64,000 nt of DNA, taken from the NCBI RefSeq assembly GCF_003352915.1, contig NZ_CP022314.1:1205295-1269294 (forward strand). Reading direction: 5' to 3'. A program made the position numbers and the translations under genes. The DNA comes from Arthrobacter sp. PM3 (lineage in GTDB: Bacteria > Actinomycetota > Actinomycetes > Actinomycetales > Micrococcaceae). Below are positions 49,152 through 57,691 of this stretch, piece by piece. Position 1 is the stretch's first letter, and each line of letters begins with the position of its first letter. The notes beneath the pieces are model-generated. The model was not told the origin of the DNA. It did no database searches and saw only the letters and a list, made by a program, of their open reading frames with translations.

Positions 49152-49177
49152 AGCAGATTGGACATGTCCAATCTGCT
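49152..49177. promoter_or_regulatory. 26-base perfect palindrome P2
   Basis: The centre is ATTGGACATGTCCAAT, and symmetry continues five bases further on each side (AGCAG/CTGCT). It abuts the -10-like TACACT, so a bound protein would block the promoter of the XRE gene. Bases 49159 and 49170 are within the shared ATTGGAC arms. Confidence 0.75.
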
Positions 49178-49246
49178 ACACTCGCTGGCGAGCTAGGACA
49201 TGGGATGAACCGCGCCAGATCATGAGCACCTGACAAATCGAGCCTG

Positions 49247-49699
49247 ATGAAAGAGGCCACTGTGAGCAGCGACCAGCCGACCCCGTCGCCGGGCGGTGCA
49301 CTCGCCCGCAAACTGAACATCCTTCTGGACACCGCCGAGGCCGAAGGCCGGAAGATCACGTTCAATGACGTCCGGGAGGCCATGTCCGTGGCTGGAACGC
49401 CGCTCTCCCGCGCCCGGTGGCACTACATGCGCTCCGGCACCGGACCCGCCGTCAGGAAAGTCGAGCTCCTCCAGAACCTCGCCCGCTTCTTCGGCGTGAA
49501 CGAGGACTACCTGATCGACGGTGGCGACGAGCTTCCGGCCCGAGTGGAGGCGCAGCTGGATTTGCTGGCGTCCATGCGGGCGAACAAGGTGCGCAACTTC
49601 GCCGCCCGTCAGCTGGACGGACTCCCCCCGGAGACACTGCTCCAGATCCGGGACCTGATCGACGAGCAGCTCGCGCGCGAGGACCCGGACCGGCCCTGA
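49247..49699 (+). CDS. XRE/EspR-like helix-turn-helix regulator
   Basis: 150 residues; the GTG at 49262 is an alternative start with AAAGAGG upstream. The N-terminal half (17-85) is an extended helix-turn-helix: LARKLNILLDTAE, then ITFNDVREAMS, then LSRARWHYMRSGTGPAVRK, then LLQNLARFFGVNEDYL. The C-terminal half (100-145, LASMRANKVRNFAARQLDGLPPE) resembles the dimerisation part of mycobacterial EspR. It heads a four-gene unit and probably binds the two palindromes upstream. Confidence 0.82.
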   Translation: MKEATVSSDQPTPSPGGALARKLNILLDTAEAEGRKITFNDVREAMSVAGTPLSRARWHYMRSGTGPAVRKVELLQNLARFFGVNEDYLIDGGDELPARVEAQLDLLASMRANKVRNFAARQLDGLPPETLLQIRDLIDEQLAREDPDRP

Positions 49700-49811
49700 C
49701 GGAGCCGCCAACCGCTCGTTGACCTGCACTGATAGGATTCTGCGAGGTTTGGCCGCCCGCAGATGAAGGTGTCCAGGCTGACGCCCGATCAACAGCCAAG
49801 GACTCGGTTAC

Positions 49812-50294
49812 ATGGACTACGACGCCGCCCGGTCGCGGGCACGGACAGCAGAGGCAGGACTGTCACTCGCCGAGCCGGTATCGCTAGCGTCAATCCAGAG
49901 ACACCTCGAACAGCAGCGGGGCCGCAGGATCGTCATCAACCCCATCGACGGCGCAACGGACAAAGTCTGCGGGCTGTGGTTTGGACTGGACCATCTGGAC
50001 CTGATCCTGCATGCCCGGGCAGCCTCCGAAATCCACCGGCAGCAGATTGTCCTGCACGAATTCGCCCACATGATCCTGCGCCACGAGCAGGGCGTCGTGT
50101 CCGCCGAATACGCCGCCACGTTCTTCCCGGACCTCGATCCGGGGCGCGTTGTCAGGGCATTGAAGCGATCCGATTTCCTCGACGAGTTCGAGGTCACCGC
50201 GGAACTGCTCGCCGACCGCCTGGCCGCACGCATCCGCCGCTCCCTGGACCGTACCGGCGGCCAGCCGGGCAACTTCGGCACGGTGTTTGGATGA
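49812..50294 (+). CDS. ImmA/IrrE-like metallopeptidase-fold protein
   Basis: 160 residues. The zinc motif HEFAH stands in QQIVLHEFAHMILRHEQG near 76-92, followed by a helical tail with the probable third ligand region DEFEVTAELLADRL. In phage and stress systems such proteases cleave an XRE-type repressor; an XRE gene is directly upstream. In actinobacteria these are often labelled toxin components without proof. AAGGA lies nine bases before the ATG, and the stop overlaps the next start (ATGA). Confidence 0.82.
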   Translation: MDYDAARSRARTAEAGLSLAEPVSLASIQRHLEQQRGRRIVINPIDGATDKVCGLWFGLDHLDLILHARAASEIHRQQIVLHEFAHMILRHEQGVVSAEYAATFFPDLDPGRVVRALKRSDFLDEFEVTAELLADRLAARIRRSLDRTGGQPGNFGTVFG

Positions 50295-51241
50295 TCCAGC
50301 TCATGATGGCCGCGGCCCTCCTCGTCCTCGCCGTAGCCAGAATCCCGGCCATCGCGCGGAACGGCCGCGACCCCGTATTTCTCGCCGCGTTGTTCGCCGG
50401 TGTCGCCTCAGTGCTGATGTCGCCGGCCGTGTATGCCACGGTCGATCACCTTGTCGGCGGCATGAACCTCGCTAAGCTCGCCCTGAACTCTTCGATGATC
50501 GTCGGGCTCTGGTACCTCAGGCGCGCGGTGCTTGAAGCGATCTTGCCTGCCGACACACGGCATCTCCTGATCCGCACCTTGCCGTTGACCGTGACGCTCG
50601 CACTTCAGTTGGTGTTCTTCATCCTGACGGGTCCCACGACGACCACGGACTCCTGGGGCCTCTACCACGAACGGCTGCCCGCCGCCTTGTTCTCGACCAT
50701 GCTGATCCTGTTTGTGGGCTGGGTCTGCGCCGGAGTCGCACTCTCCTGCTTCCGTTATATTCCGCGGATGCGCCGGTCATTCAAGGTCGGGTTCACCATG
50801 GTCGGCCTGGGTTGTGTCGTCGGCATCCTTGTGGTGGTCAGGTTCACGATCGGCCTGCTCTCCGCCCCGGTTCCGGCGCTCGTGGCCGTCCCGGTGCCCT
50901 CCCACGAAGTCATCAGCCTCCTGGAGATGATTACCATCATCCTGGTGGGGGCAGGCCTGACCGTACCCGCCGTGGCCGGCCGGACCCGCCGGAAACGGCA
51001 GGCGCGCTGGGAGAGCGACACCCTCGCCGGCGTCGAACCCATCCGGGAACGGATCCTGCGGAACGCGGGCCCGGAACGTTTCCTGGAAACTGACCCTTCC
51101 GCCCCTGCCCGGGAGCGTCTTCACCGGATGATCGTCGAAGTCTGGGATGCAGAACTCGCAGCTGGCGGAACCCTGACTCCGGCCGAGCGCAGCTTCCTGC
51201 TCGATGCCGAAAAGCAGCTCGACCTGAACCGGCTTCCATGA
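50291..51241 (+). CDS. Seven-helix membrane protein, MAB_1171c/DUF6545 type
   Basis: 316 residues. Seven hydrophobic helices (about 1-22, 30-53, 60-80, 92-112, 130-152, 165-192, 205-228) are followed by a cytosolic domain with ERILRNAGPERFLETD and REREL-like helices (about 235-316). The family is called a putative transporter in databases, but a seven-helix receptor-like topology plus a soluble domain is equally consistent. It overlaps the ImmA-like gene by four bases and the oxygenase gene by four bases, so the products are needed together. Confidence 0.78.
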   Translation: MIQLMMAAALLVLAVARIPAIARNGRDPVFLAALFAGVASVLMSPAVYATVDHLVGGMNLAKLALNSSMIVGLWYLRRAVLEAILPADTRHLLIRTLPLTVTLALQLVFFILTGPTTTTDSWGLYHERLPAALFSTMLILFVGWVCAGVALSCFRYIPRMRRSFKVGFTMVGLGCVVGILVVVRFTIGLLSAPVPALVAVPVPSHEVISLLEMITIILVGAGLTVPAVAGRTRRKRQARWESDTLAGVEPIRERILRNAGPERFLETDPSAPARERLHRMIVEVWDAELAAGGTLTPAERSFLLDAEKQLDLNRLP

Positions 51242-52137
51242 AAGGCGGCAACATCATTTCAGACTGCTTCACGCACCCGTCCCGGCGGCCACTTCCGACC
51301 GGAACGGATCCGTACGCGATTTACCGGAACATGGTGCTGTTCGATTTTCAAGCGGAGATCCACGCCGGTTTCTTCGTCTCGTACTACAGGAATTTCGCGG
51401 TGCCGTCGATCGCCCGGACGCTGGCGGGGACCGGCGAAATGGCGGCTCGGCCCCTCAAACGCTCCTACGACACCGGAATCGTGATCCACGAGATCATTGC
51501 CAACGGCTTTGACCACGAGCGAAGCCGCGCCATGATCGGGTTGCTCCGTCGGGTCCATGCGGGTGTGCCGGGAACGGCCGAGGACTTCATCTACGTGCTC
51601 ATGACCCTGCTCGTCCTGCCGTTGCGGTGGGTGGAAGCTCACGGCTGGCGACGGCTGACCGGCCTCGAGAAAGCTGCGGCCACCGCCTTCTACGCCGAAC
51701 TGGGCCGCCAGATGGGCCTCGGCCCGGTTCCGGAGTCCTTCGACGCGGCGTGCCGCTTCCTGGATGACTACGAGGCCGCGAATCTGGGTCCGAGTCCGGA
51801 GGGGGCGGCCCTGCTGGCCGCCACGGTCCCGGCGCTGGAAAACCGGCTCCCGGCACCGCTCCGCCGTTTCGCCCCGGTTATCCTGGCCCTGATGATGGAC
51901 AAACCCGAGATGGCCGATGCCCTCGGCCTGAGGCGGGCGCCGTCGGCGATGACCTTCGTGTTTGACGCCGTCCTCCGGGCACGGGCCATCAAAGCCAGGG
52001 CCCGGCCGCTGCCGACGAGCCCGTCGTTTGTCCCGGGCAGGGCCAACGCGGCCGTCTACCCGGACGGCTACACCCTGGACCAGATCGGCCCCGAGCAGAC
52101 GGCGCCTCCGGCCAATCTGCGAGCCAAGAGGGGCTAG
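51238..52137 (+). CDS. MpaB-family oxygenase (DUF2236)
   Basis: 299 residues, starting in an ATGA overlap. Family features include FDFQAEIHAGFFVSYYRNFAVPSIARTL near 35, TGIVIHEIIANGFDHERSRAMIGLLRRVHAG near 82-112 (the likely haem-histidine helix) and FIYVLMTLLVLPLRWVEAHGW near 125. DUF2236 proteins include the fungal ER-bound oxygenase MpaB' and rubber oxygenases. No signal peptide. Substrate unknown; as the last member of the XRE-ImmA-DUF6545 unit it may make or destroy a lipid-like signal. Confidence 0.8.
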   Translation: MKGGNIISDCFTHPSRRPLPTGTDPYAIYRNMVLFDFQAEIHAGFFVSYYRNFAVPSIARTLAGTGEMAARPLKRSYDTGIVIHEIIANGFDHERSRAMIGLLRRVHAGVPGTAEDFIYVLMTLLVLPLRWVEAHGWRRLTGLEKAAATAFYAELGRQMGLGPVPESFDAACRFLDDYEAANLGPSPEGAALLAATVPALENRLPAPLRRFAPVILALMMDKPEMADALGLRRAPSAMTFVFDAVLRARAIKARARPLPTSPSFVPGRANAAVYPDGYTLDQIGPEQTAPPANLRAKRG

Positions 52138-52160
52138 GTTCCCGAAGGGCCGGCGGGGGA

Positions 52161-53939
52161 TTATCCCTTGGGCCCTGCGTCGCCGGGCTCAGCCGGTGGC
52201 TTGGGGCCGTCCTGGCTTTCCGGGCCCACAGAGGCCGCGGGGCCGCCGATGCCATAGAAGCCTTCGGGGGCGCCGGAACCGGGCGGCGGCCCTTGCGAGG
52301 GGGCCGGGCCCGGGCCCTGTGGCGGATATGGTGCCGGACCCGGAGGCGGATACGATGCAGGGCCGGGCGGAAGGTACGGGGCTGCCGCGGCGGGACCGGC
52401 GGCCGCTCCCGGATAAGGCCCGACGGCGGGACCGGCCAGGGCTGGCCCCGGCATGTCGCCCGGATCGACCGGACCCATATCCAGGTGGAACGGCGGATAT
52501 TCATCCCGCATCAAGGAAACGTAAGCAATGACGCGGTAGATCCAGCGGTTAAGGCCGAGCAGGAGATCGAACAGGCCCCGCCGGTACTGGCCCGTGAACA
52601 GCAGGATCACGCCGGCGATGAAGACTAGCAGGCCCAGGAGCGAGATGCCGAGGCCTTCCTGCACCCAGCGGCCGTCGCGGAACTCCCAGGACCTCGCCGT
52701 CCCCGTCAGCAAGCCGATGACCAGCAAATGCGGGATGGCCAGCAACCACGACTTCACGAAGATCAGTCCGCGGGACAGCCGTTCGGGATAGTCGACGTCG
52801 AAGTCCGCCGGGTAATTGGTCCGGGCCAGGGTGAAGGGCGGATACCTGTCGGTGCCGATGGCCGTGAAGGCGTAGAAGGCCACGCGCCAGTTCCATCGGA
52901 TCACGCCGACGCTGAAGTCGAACAGCGAGCGCGGGTAGCGTCCCGTGAACAGGATCGCGAACCACGCCACGAGGGTGACCACCCCGAAAGCGAACCAAAG
53001 GAAGAACAGGATGACGCAGTGCGGGATGGCCAGGAACCACTTGACGAGCCACATCCAGCGGGACAGGTTCGGATCGAGGTAGCCGTTGAGGCGTGCCGGA
53101 TAGACGTAGGGCGTCGGCGGCACCGGCGGCACCGGATAGGGAGGACCCGGCGGGGCCGCGGGACCGGCCGCCGCGCCCGCAAAGCCTGGCGCGGCGGCAC
53201 TGGCCAGCTGGACCGGGCCGGTGCCGGGAGGCACGCCGCCCGGCCCGCCGCGCCCGTGTCCCGCGGCGCGGCCAAGGCCGACGGCGCCCAGCACGATCAG
53301 CGGCACCCCGATCAGAAGCATGACGATGCCGCCGATCAGCAGGCCGACAAAGACGGGCCCGAGCAGATCAGTGCGTGCTCCCGCCTGCAGATTTACCGCC
53401 ACCGGGGCACTCGCGTCGGCGTTCATGACCACCACGGCCCATGTTCCGGAGCGCACGTTCCACGTGAGTTCCTGTTCACCCGGCCCTGAAGCCGTCGCGG
53501 CCCAGAAGCTCTGCTGCGCCGGATCCTCCGGGGGTTTGAAACCGGCCACATCGCGGTAGATCGTGCGGAACGGGTCGAACCGGACGTCAACGACCTCCGT
53601 GTGCCGGACCCCTGCCATGTACGCCGCGACGTCGGCCCGCGGGGCAATGCCGATGAAGATTTGCTTGCCGGGATCCGTGGTGGAGCCGCGGAGCAGCACG
53701 CTGCCGGCAAGCTCCACGGACGTGCCCTCAGGCAGTCCGCCCCCGGTCATGACATCCAGCCGTGGGGAGGTGAGGGCATACGAATCAGCAGAGAGCGGCA
53801 CGGACTGTGTGATGAAGTACCTGCCGTCGCGCTGCTGGTAGTTGGCCCACCCTGCGAAGCCGGCGCCGGCCAGCAGTCCCAGACCGAGCAGGGCGCACAA
53901 CGCGCCGATCACCAGCATGACAATCCGGCCTGCTTTCAT
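52161..53939 (-). CDS. Membrane protein with two DUF4389 domains
   Basis: 592 residues with AAAGGA upstream. An N-terminal helix (7-30) leads to an extracellular region (about 35-185). Another membrane pair (about 193-222) is followed by a Pro/Gly/Ala-rich linker (230-280). Two DUF4389 units follow, each with WLVKWFLAIPH-like or VKSWLLAIPH-like helices, LFTGRYPR/LFTGQYRR and LFDFSVGVIRW/LFDLLLGLNRW, at about 290-370 and 400-485. The C-terminal 110 residues are Pro/Gly-rich and end in charged residues. Function unknown; common in actinobacteria. Convergent with the MpaB gene. Confidence 0.85.
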   Translation of the reverse strand: MKAGRIVMLVIGALCALLGLGLLAGAGFAGWANYQQRDGRYFITQSVPLSADSYALTSPRLDVMTGGGLPEGTSVELAGSVLLRGSTTDPGKQIFIGIAPRADVAAYMAGVRHTEVVDVRFDPFRTIYRDVAGFKPPEDPAQQSFWAATASGPGEQELTWNVRSGTWAVVVMNADASAPVAVNLQAGARTDLLGPVFVGLLIGGIVMLLIGVPLIVLGAVGLGRAAGHGRGGPGGVPPGTGPVQLASAAAPGFAGAAAGPAAPPGPPYPVPPVPPTPYVYPARLNGYLDPNLSRWMWLVKWFLAIPHCVILFFLWFAFGVVTLVAWFAILFTGRYPRSLFDFSVGVIRWNWRVAFYAFTAIGTDRYPPFTLARTNYPADFDVDYPERLSRGLIFVKSWLLAIPHLLVIGLLTGTARSWEFRDGRWVQEGLGISLLGLLVFIAGVILLFTGQYRRGLFDLLLGLNRWIYRVIAYVSLMRDEYPPFHLDMGPVDPGDMPGPALAGPAVGPYPGAAAGPAAAAPYLPPGPASYPPPGPAPYPPQGPGPAPSQGPPPGSGAPEGFYGIGGPAASVGPESQDGPKPPAEPGDAGPKG

Positions 53940-54020
53940 GGCCGCCGTCCTTTCAGATGCGCCGCTTGCCCCGACCGGTTGGGCGGGACTTCCGGATGCC
54001 GCGTTCCCGGGGCCGCACCG

Positions 54021-54467
54021 CTACCGCCCCAGCGAAGTCAGCAGGGTCCTGGCCCAGCTGCCGGCCTTGTCGATCTCACCGCTGCGCAACGGACCCTTGG
54101 TGCCGCCGACGTAGAACGGCATGGGCTCTGAGATGATGTCGGCGCCGCCGGCGCGAAGAGCATGCGTGATCTTCCGGGCGGCGTCGCCGTGGATGAACAT
54201 CCGAAGGCGCGTATCGTAGGCGGCCGCTTTGACTCCCGTAAGCCGGTCGGCGCCGAAACCGGACAGCAGCGCGGTGATCTTCGGCGTCGGACGCCACCCG
54301 TTGATGGGACTTCCGACGACGAGGAGGTCCCCCGCCGCCAGGTCCGCCGGGTTGAAGTCGCCGACCGGGACGGCCGCCGCGTCCAGCCCCTCGAGCGCGC
54401 CGGCCACCTCCTCGGCCACTGCCTTGGTGTTGCCGTAGGCGGAGTCGTAGACAATGAAGGCTTTCAC
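54021..54467 (-). CDS. Flavodoxin-family protein
   Basis: 148 residues. The FMN phosphate-binding loop is VYDSAYGNTKAVAEEVA at 6-22 and the ring-binding region is VVGSPINGWRPTPKI near 50-64. It is a small cytosolic electron carrier. Its start overlaps the alcohol dehydrogenase stop by four bases, so it may serve or accompany that enzyme. Last gene of a three-gene minus-strand operon. Confidence 0.88.
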   Translation of the reverse strand: MKAFIVYDSAYGNTKAVAEEVAGALEGLDAAAVPVGDFNPADLAAGDLLVVGSPINGWRPTPKITALLSGFGADRLTGVKAAAYDTRLRMFIHGDAARKITHALRAGGADIISEPMPFYVGGTKGPLRSGEIDKAGSWARTLLTSLGR

Positions 54468-55519
54468 GCCGTGATCACCACTTTGAGGGCCTTTGTCTCC
54501 GCAGCGCGGGCGAAGGTGTCATAGGCCTCCATGAACTCGTCGAATGTGAAGTGGTGGGTCGCGAAACTGTCCGCGGGGACTTTCTGCTGGGCCACGAGCT
54601 TGAGCAGCATGGGGGTGGTGTTGGTGTTGACCAGGCCCATGCTGATGTTGATGTTCTGGATCCAGAGATTTTCGACGTGCAGCTCCACGGCCTTGCCGTG
54701 CACCCCGACGTTGGCCACGTTGCCGCCGGGCCGCACGATTTCGGTGCACATCGAAAACGTTGCCGGAACGCCGACGGCCTCGATGGCCACGTCCACGCCC
54801 TGCCCGTCGGTCAGGAGCAGCACCTGGTCCTTCCAGTCGGCATCGCTGGAGAGGACCACATCGGTGGCGCCGAATTCGCGGGATTTTTCGAGCCGGTTGG
54901 CGTCGAGGTCAACGGCGATGATCGTGGCGGCGCCGTAGAGCCCGGCGGTGGAGATCGCGGCAAGCCCGACAGGCCCGGCACCGATCACGGCAACCGTGTC
55001 CCCGGGCTTGACCCGGCCGTACTGCACGCCGATCTCAAAGCCGGTGGGAAGGATGTCCGAAAGCATGACGGCCTGCTGGTCGCTGACTCCCTCCGGCATG
55101 AGATGCAGGGAGTTCTCGGCGTATGGGACCCGGACGAATTCGGCCTGGGTTCCGTCTATCAGGTGTCCGAACACCCAGCCGATGCCGGAGGTGCCTTCCT
55201 CCCCCAGACAGTGGGAGTAGAGCCCGGTTTTGCAGTTGGCGCAGTGTCCGCAGGACTTGATGCAGGAGATGATGACGCGGTCCCCGACTTTAAGGCTGGT
55301 GACGGAGGCGCCGACCTCCGTGATGGTGCCGACCCCTTCGTGGCCCAGGATGCGGCCCTTGGCCACGGCCGGCACGTCGCCTTTGAGGATGTGGAGGTCG
55401 GTGCCGCAGATGGTGGTGGTGTCCACTTTCACGATCACATCGCTGGGATTCTGGATGACGGGATCAGGAACGTCGGTCCATGCCTTCTCGCCGGGACCGC
55501 CGTAAACGAGGGCTTTCAT
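54464..55519 (-). CDS. Zinc-dependent alcohol dehydrogenase (MDR family)
   Basis: 351 residues. Catalytic zinc residues are Cys in TTICGTDLH near 38 and His/Glu in LGHEGVG near 59. The structural zinc cysteines are in CGHCANCKTGLYSHC near 90-105. The coenzyme fold has VIGAGPVGLAAI near 173 and VDLDANR, suggesting NAD. The chain resembles a family I recall as isopropanol/butanediol-type dehydrogenases (GWVFGHLIDGTQAEFVRVPYA). It lies between a STAS-like gene and a flavodoxin gene, both overlapping by four bases. Confidence 0.9.
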   Translation of the reverse strand: MKALVYGGPGEKAWTDVPDPVIQNPSDVIVKVDTTTICGTDLHILKGDVPAVAKGRILGHEGVGTITEVGASVTSLKVGDRVIISCIKSCGHCANCKTGLYSHCLGEEGTSGIGWVFGHLIDGTQAEFVRVPYAENSLHLMPEGVSDQQAVMLSDILPTGFEIGVQYGRVKPGDTVAVIGAGPVGLAAISTAGLYGAATIIAVDLDANRLEKSREFGATDVVLSSDADWKDQVLLLTDGQGVDVAIEAVGVPATFSMCTEIVRPGGNVANVGVHGKAVELHVENLWIQNINISMGLVNTNTTPMLLKLVAQQKVPADSFATHHFTFDEFMEAYDTFARAAETKALKVVITA

Positions 55520-55845
55520 ACGTGCTCCTTGGCTTTGAGGATGACGAGCGGGTCAACAAGGCGCAGGCGGCAGGGAATTTCGGAAGCGTCGATCCCCGAA
55601 TATAGCGCCGAGACACGGGCCCGCTCACGGAGCTCGTCGATCGCGGGGGCCGAAACGCGGGCATGGGCGAGGTCGACGACGAGTTCGAATCCGGGGAGCT
55701 TGCTGGTGACGCGGCGGCAGACAACGTACAGCGCGCGCACGTTTGCGGCCGTCACAACGCCGTGTACCTCGATCCGGGCCGTTTCGGCGTCGGCGTCGAG
55801 ACGTATGAGAACTTTGAGTTTTGGGTCCCCCGAGTGGTGATGCAT
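55516..55845 (-). CDS. STAS-like small protein
   Basis: 109 residues beginning MHHHSGDP. The sequence alternates short strands and helices (VLIRLDADAETARIEVHGVVTAANVRAL, FELVVDLAHARVSAPAIDEL), a pattern resembling anti-sigma antagonist/STAS domains. The conserved phosphorylated serine of that group is not obvious. It overlaps the alcohol dehydrogenase start by four bases. A modulator role is possible but unproven. Confidence 0.6.
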   Translation of the reverse strand: MHHHSGDPKLKVLIRLDADAETARIEVHGVVTAANVRALYVVCRRVTSKLPGFELVVDLAHARVSAPAIDELRERARVSALYSGIDASEIPCRLRLVDPLVILKAKEHV

Positions 55846-56161
55846 GAAACCGTCAGAGCTCCATGGCGGTTTCGGGCGGGGCGGTCAACCCGGTGGGTTC
55901 GATGAAGTTGGTCATTGGGCCGTGGTCTCCTGCCATTTCCTGCTGGAGCCGGAAAGTGCAAAATGCATGTCCGTCACCAATCCGCGGCGAGACCGATACC
56001 GCGATCCATGAAGCGGTTCTTCCCCCAACAATGGCTCCCCAGTGGCCGTGCAGGAACCGCCCCACATTAAGCTTGGCGGGCCGAGCCGTACAGGGGTAAG
56101 GGGCGAAAGTCCCGTGTGGCAGTTTTAGCTTCGACGGCGTTCCAGGCCTAGCCTGTCTTCT
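55846..56161. other. Divergent intergenic region before the amidohydrolase gene
   Basis: 316 bases between the STAS-like gene (minus) and the amidohydrolase (plus). It has a -10-like TAGCCT at 56149. A short minus frame ending MTNFIEPTGL...TAMEL near 55853 looks protein-like but has no ribosome-binding site and no domain; I do not call it. No other structure was recognised. Confidence 0.4.
56149..56154 (+). promoter_or_regulatory. -10 element of the amidohydrolase gene, leaderless arrangement
   Basis: TAGCCT, seven bases, then ATG; there is no ribosome-binding site. Confidence 0.4.
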
Positions 56162-57691
56162 ATGCCAGGACAGCACGACTCCCGCCACACGCCCGACCTC
56201 CTGCTGACTTCCGTGAGGCAGCCCGGGGACGAAATATGTTCTGATGTGCATATACGGGACGGCCTCGTGGCCGCCATCAACCCGTCCTCCGGGAAGTCCG
56301 CCGCGTCGCTCCCCGGCGCCCAGGGAGTGGACTTCGACGGCCGCTACGTCATTCCGGGGCTGTGGGATGAGCATGTCCACATGACGCAATGGGCGCTGAC
56401 CTCCAACCGGCTGGACCTCGCCGGCGCGGGCTCGGCACGCGAGGCGGCCGCCGTCGTTGGAAATTATCTTGCGGGGGCAGGCCTGGCCGGCGAGGGCGGC
56501 GCCACCCGCCCGGCGTCGGCCCCGACGCTGGTGGGCGTCGGTTTCCGTGACGCCATCTGGACGGACCTGCCCAGCCTCGACCTGCTCGACCGTGTGACGG
56601 GAGGCCTCCCGACCGCCCTGATCAGCCACGACCTCCACTGTGTATGGCTCAACTCCGCGGCCGCCCGGACTTACGGCGTCCCGGTGGACGCGAGCGGGCT
56701 GCTTCGGGAGGAACCGGCATTTGGCCTGACCCGCGAACTCGGTACCCTCCCGGACACCGTGGTGGATCCGTGGGTACGGGCGGCCGCCGCGGCCGCCGCG
56801 GCGCGCGGCGTGGTCGGGATCGTGGATTTCGAGATGACCTGGAACCGCGATCCCTGGCTGCGGCGGATCGCCGGCGGCTGCGATGCGCTCAGGATCGAGG
56901 CCGGGGTGTATCCGCAGGACCTGGACCGGGCCGTGGCCGAGGGGCTGCGGACGGGCGCTGATGTCGCCGGCGGCCGAGGACTCCTGACCGTGGGCCCGTT
57001 GAAGGTGCTGACTGACGGCTCGCTCAATACCCGCACGGCCTACTGCGTTGACCCGTACCCTAACGGCGGCTATGGCCTGCTGACGGTGAGCGAAGCGGAG
57101 CTGCTGGCACTGCTGGTCCGGGCCCGGCAGGCAGGGTTTGTTCCGGCTGTCCACGCGATTGGCGACGCCGCCAACCGCGTGGCGTTGGACGCGTTCGAGG
57201 CTGCGGGCGTGACCGGACGCGTGGAGCATGCCCAGTTCGTGCGGAGCGAGGATTTCGCCCGCTTCAGCCGGCTGGGCGTGATCGCCAGTGTCCAGCCGGC
57301 GCATGCCCTCGATGACCGGGATACCGCCGAGGCGAACTGGCCGGGCCGCACGGACCGGTCCTTCCCGCTGCGTTCGCTGGTGGCCGCCGGTGCAACGCTC
57401 GCCCTGGGGTCGGACGCGCCGGTGGCCCCGCTGGACCCGTGGACCGCCATGTCCGCCGCCACGGCCCGCGCCCGGCAGGACGGCCGCGGGCCCTGGCATC
57501 CGGAACAGGCGCTCACGCGGCGGGAAGCCCTGACGGCCTCGGCCCGGGGCCGCGGCCGGCTCCGGGTCGGGGATCCCGCCGATATCGCAGTGCTCGACGC
57601 CGACCCGTTGACGGTCTCCGACACGGAGTTTGCCGCGATGCCGGTGGCCGCCACGTTGGTGGCGGGGCGGTTCACTTACGGCGGGGTTTAG
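56162..57691 (+). CDS. Amidohydrolase, YtcJ-like metal-dependent hydrolase
   Basis: 509 residues. Metal-site motifs in order: VIPGLWDEHVHMTQ near 62-75 (His-x-His), AVHAIGDAANRVALDA near 325, GRVEHAQFV near 349, and ALGSDAPVAPLDPW near 422. The beta-sandwich ends rejoin at VGDPADIAVLDADPL. This group hydrolyses amides or exocyclic groups; substrates are usually unknown. The gene stands alone with its own promoter and its 3' end overlaps the next convergent gene by four bases. Confidence 0.88.
   Translation: MPGQHDSRHTPDLLLTSVRQPGDEICSDVHIRDGLVAAINPSSGKSAASLPGAQGVDFDGRYVIPGLWDEHVHMTQWALTSNRLDLAGAGSAREAAAVVGNYLAGAGLAGEGGATRPASAPTLVGVGFRDAIWTDLPSLDLLDRVTGGLPTALISHDLHCVWLNSAAARTYGVPVDASGLLREEPAFGLTRELGTLPDTVVDPWVRAAAAAAAARGVVGIVDFEMTWNRDPWLRRIAGGCDALRIEAGVYPQDLDRAVAEGLRTGADVAGGRGLLTVGPLKVLTDGSLNTRTAYCVDPYPNGGYGLLTVSEAELLALLVRARQAGFVPAVHAIGDAANRVALDAFEAAGVTGRVEHAQFVRSEDFARFSRLGVIASVQPAHALDDRDTAEANWPGRTDRSFPLRSLVAAGATLALGSDAPVAPLDPWTAMSAATARARQDGRGPWHPEQALTRREALTASARGRGRLRVGDPADIAVLDADPLTVSDTEFAAMPVAATLVAGRFTYGGV

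Larger units (their letters stand above)
48910..49246. other. Control region between the SDR gene and the XRE-ImmA cassette
   Basis: 337 bases with no supported gene. It contains two related palindromes (49114-49129 and 49152-49177) followed at once by a TACACT -10-like hexamer at 49177-49182. The arrangement fits a repressible promoter for the cassette. Confidence 0.6.

Noticed and set aside
55853..57499. 548-codon minus open frame opposite the amidohydrolase
   Set aside because: Shadow; the plus strand has all amidohydrolase metal motifs.
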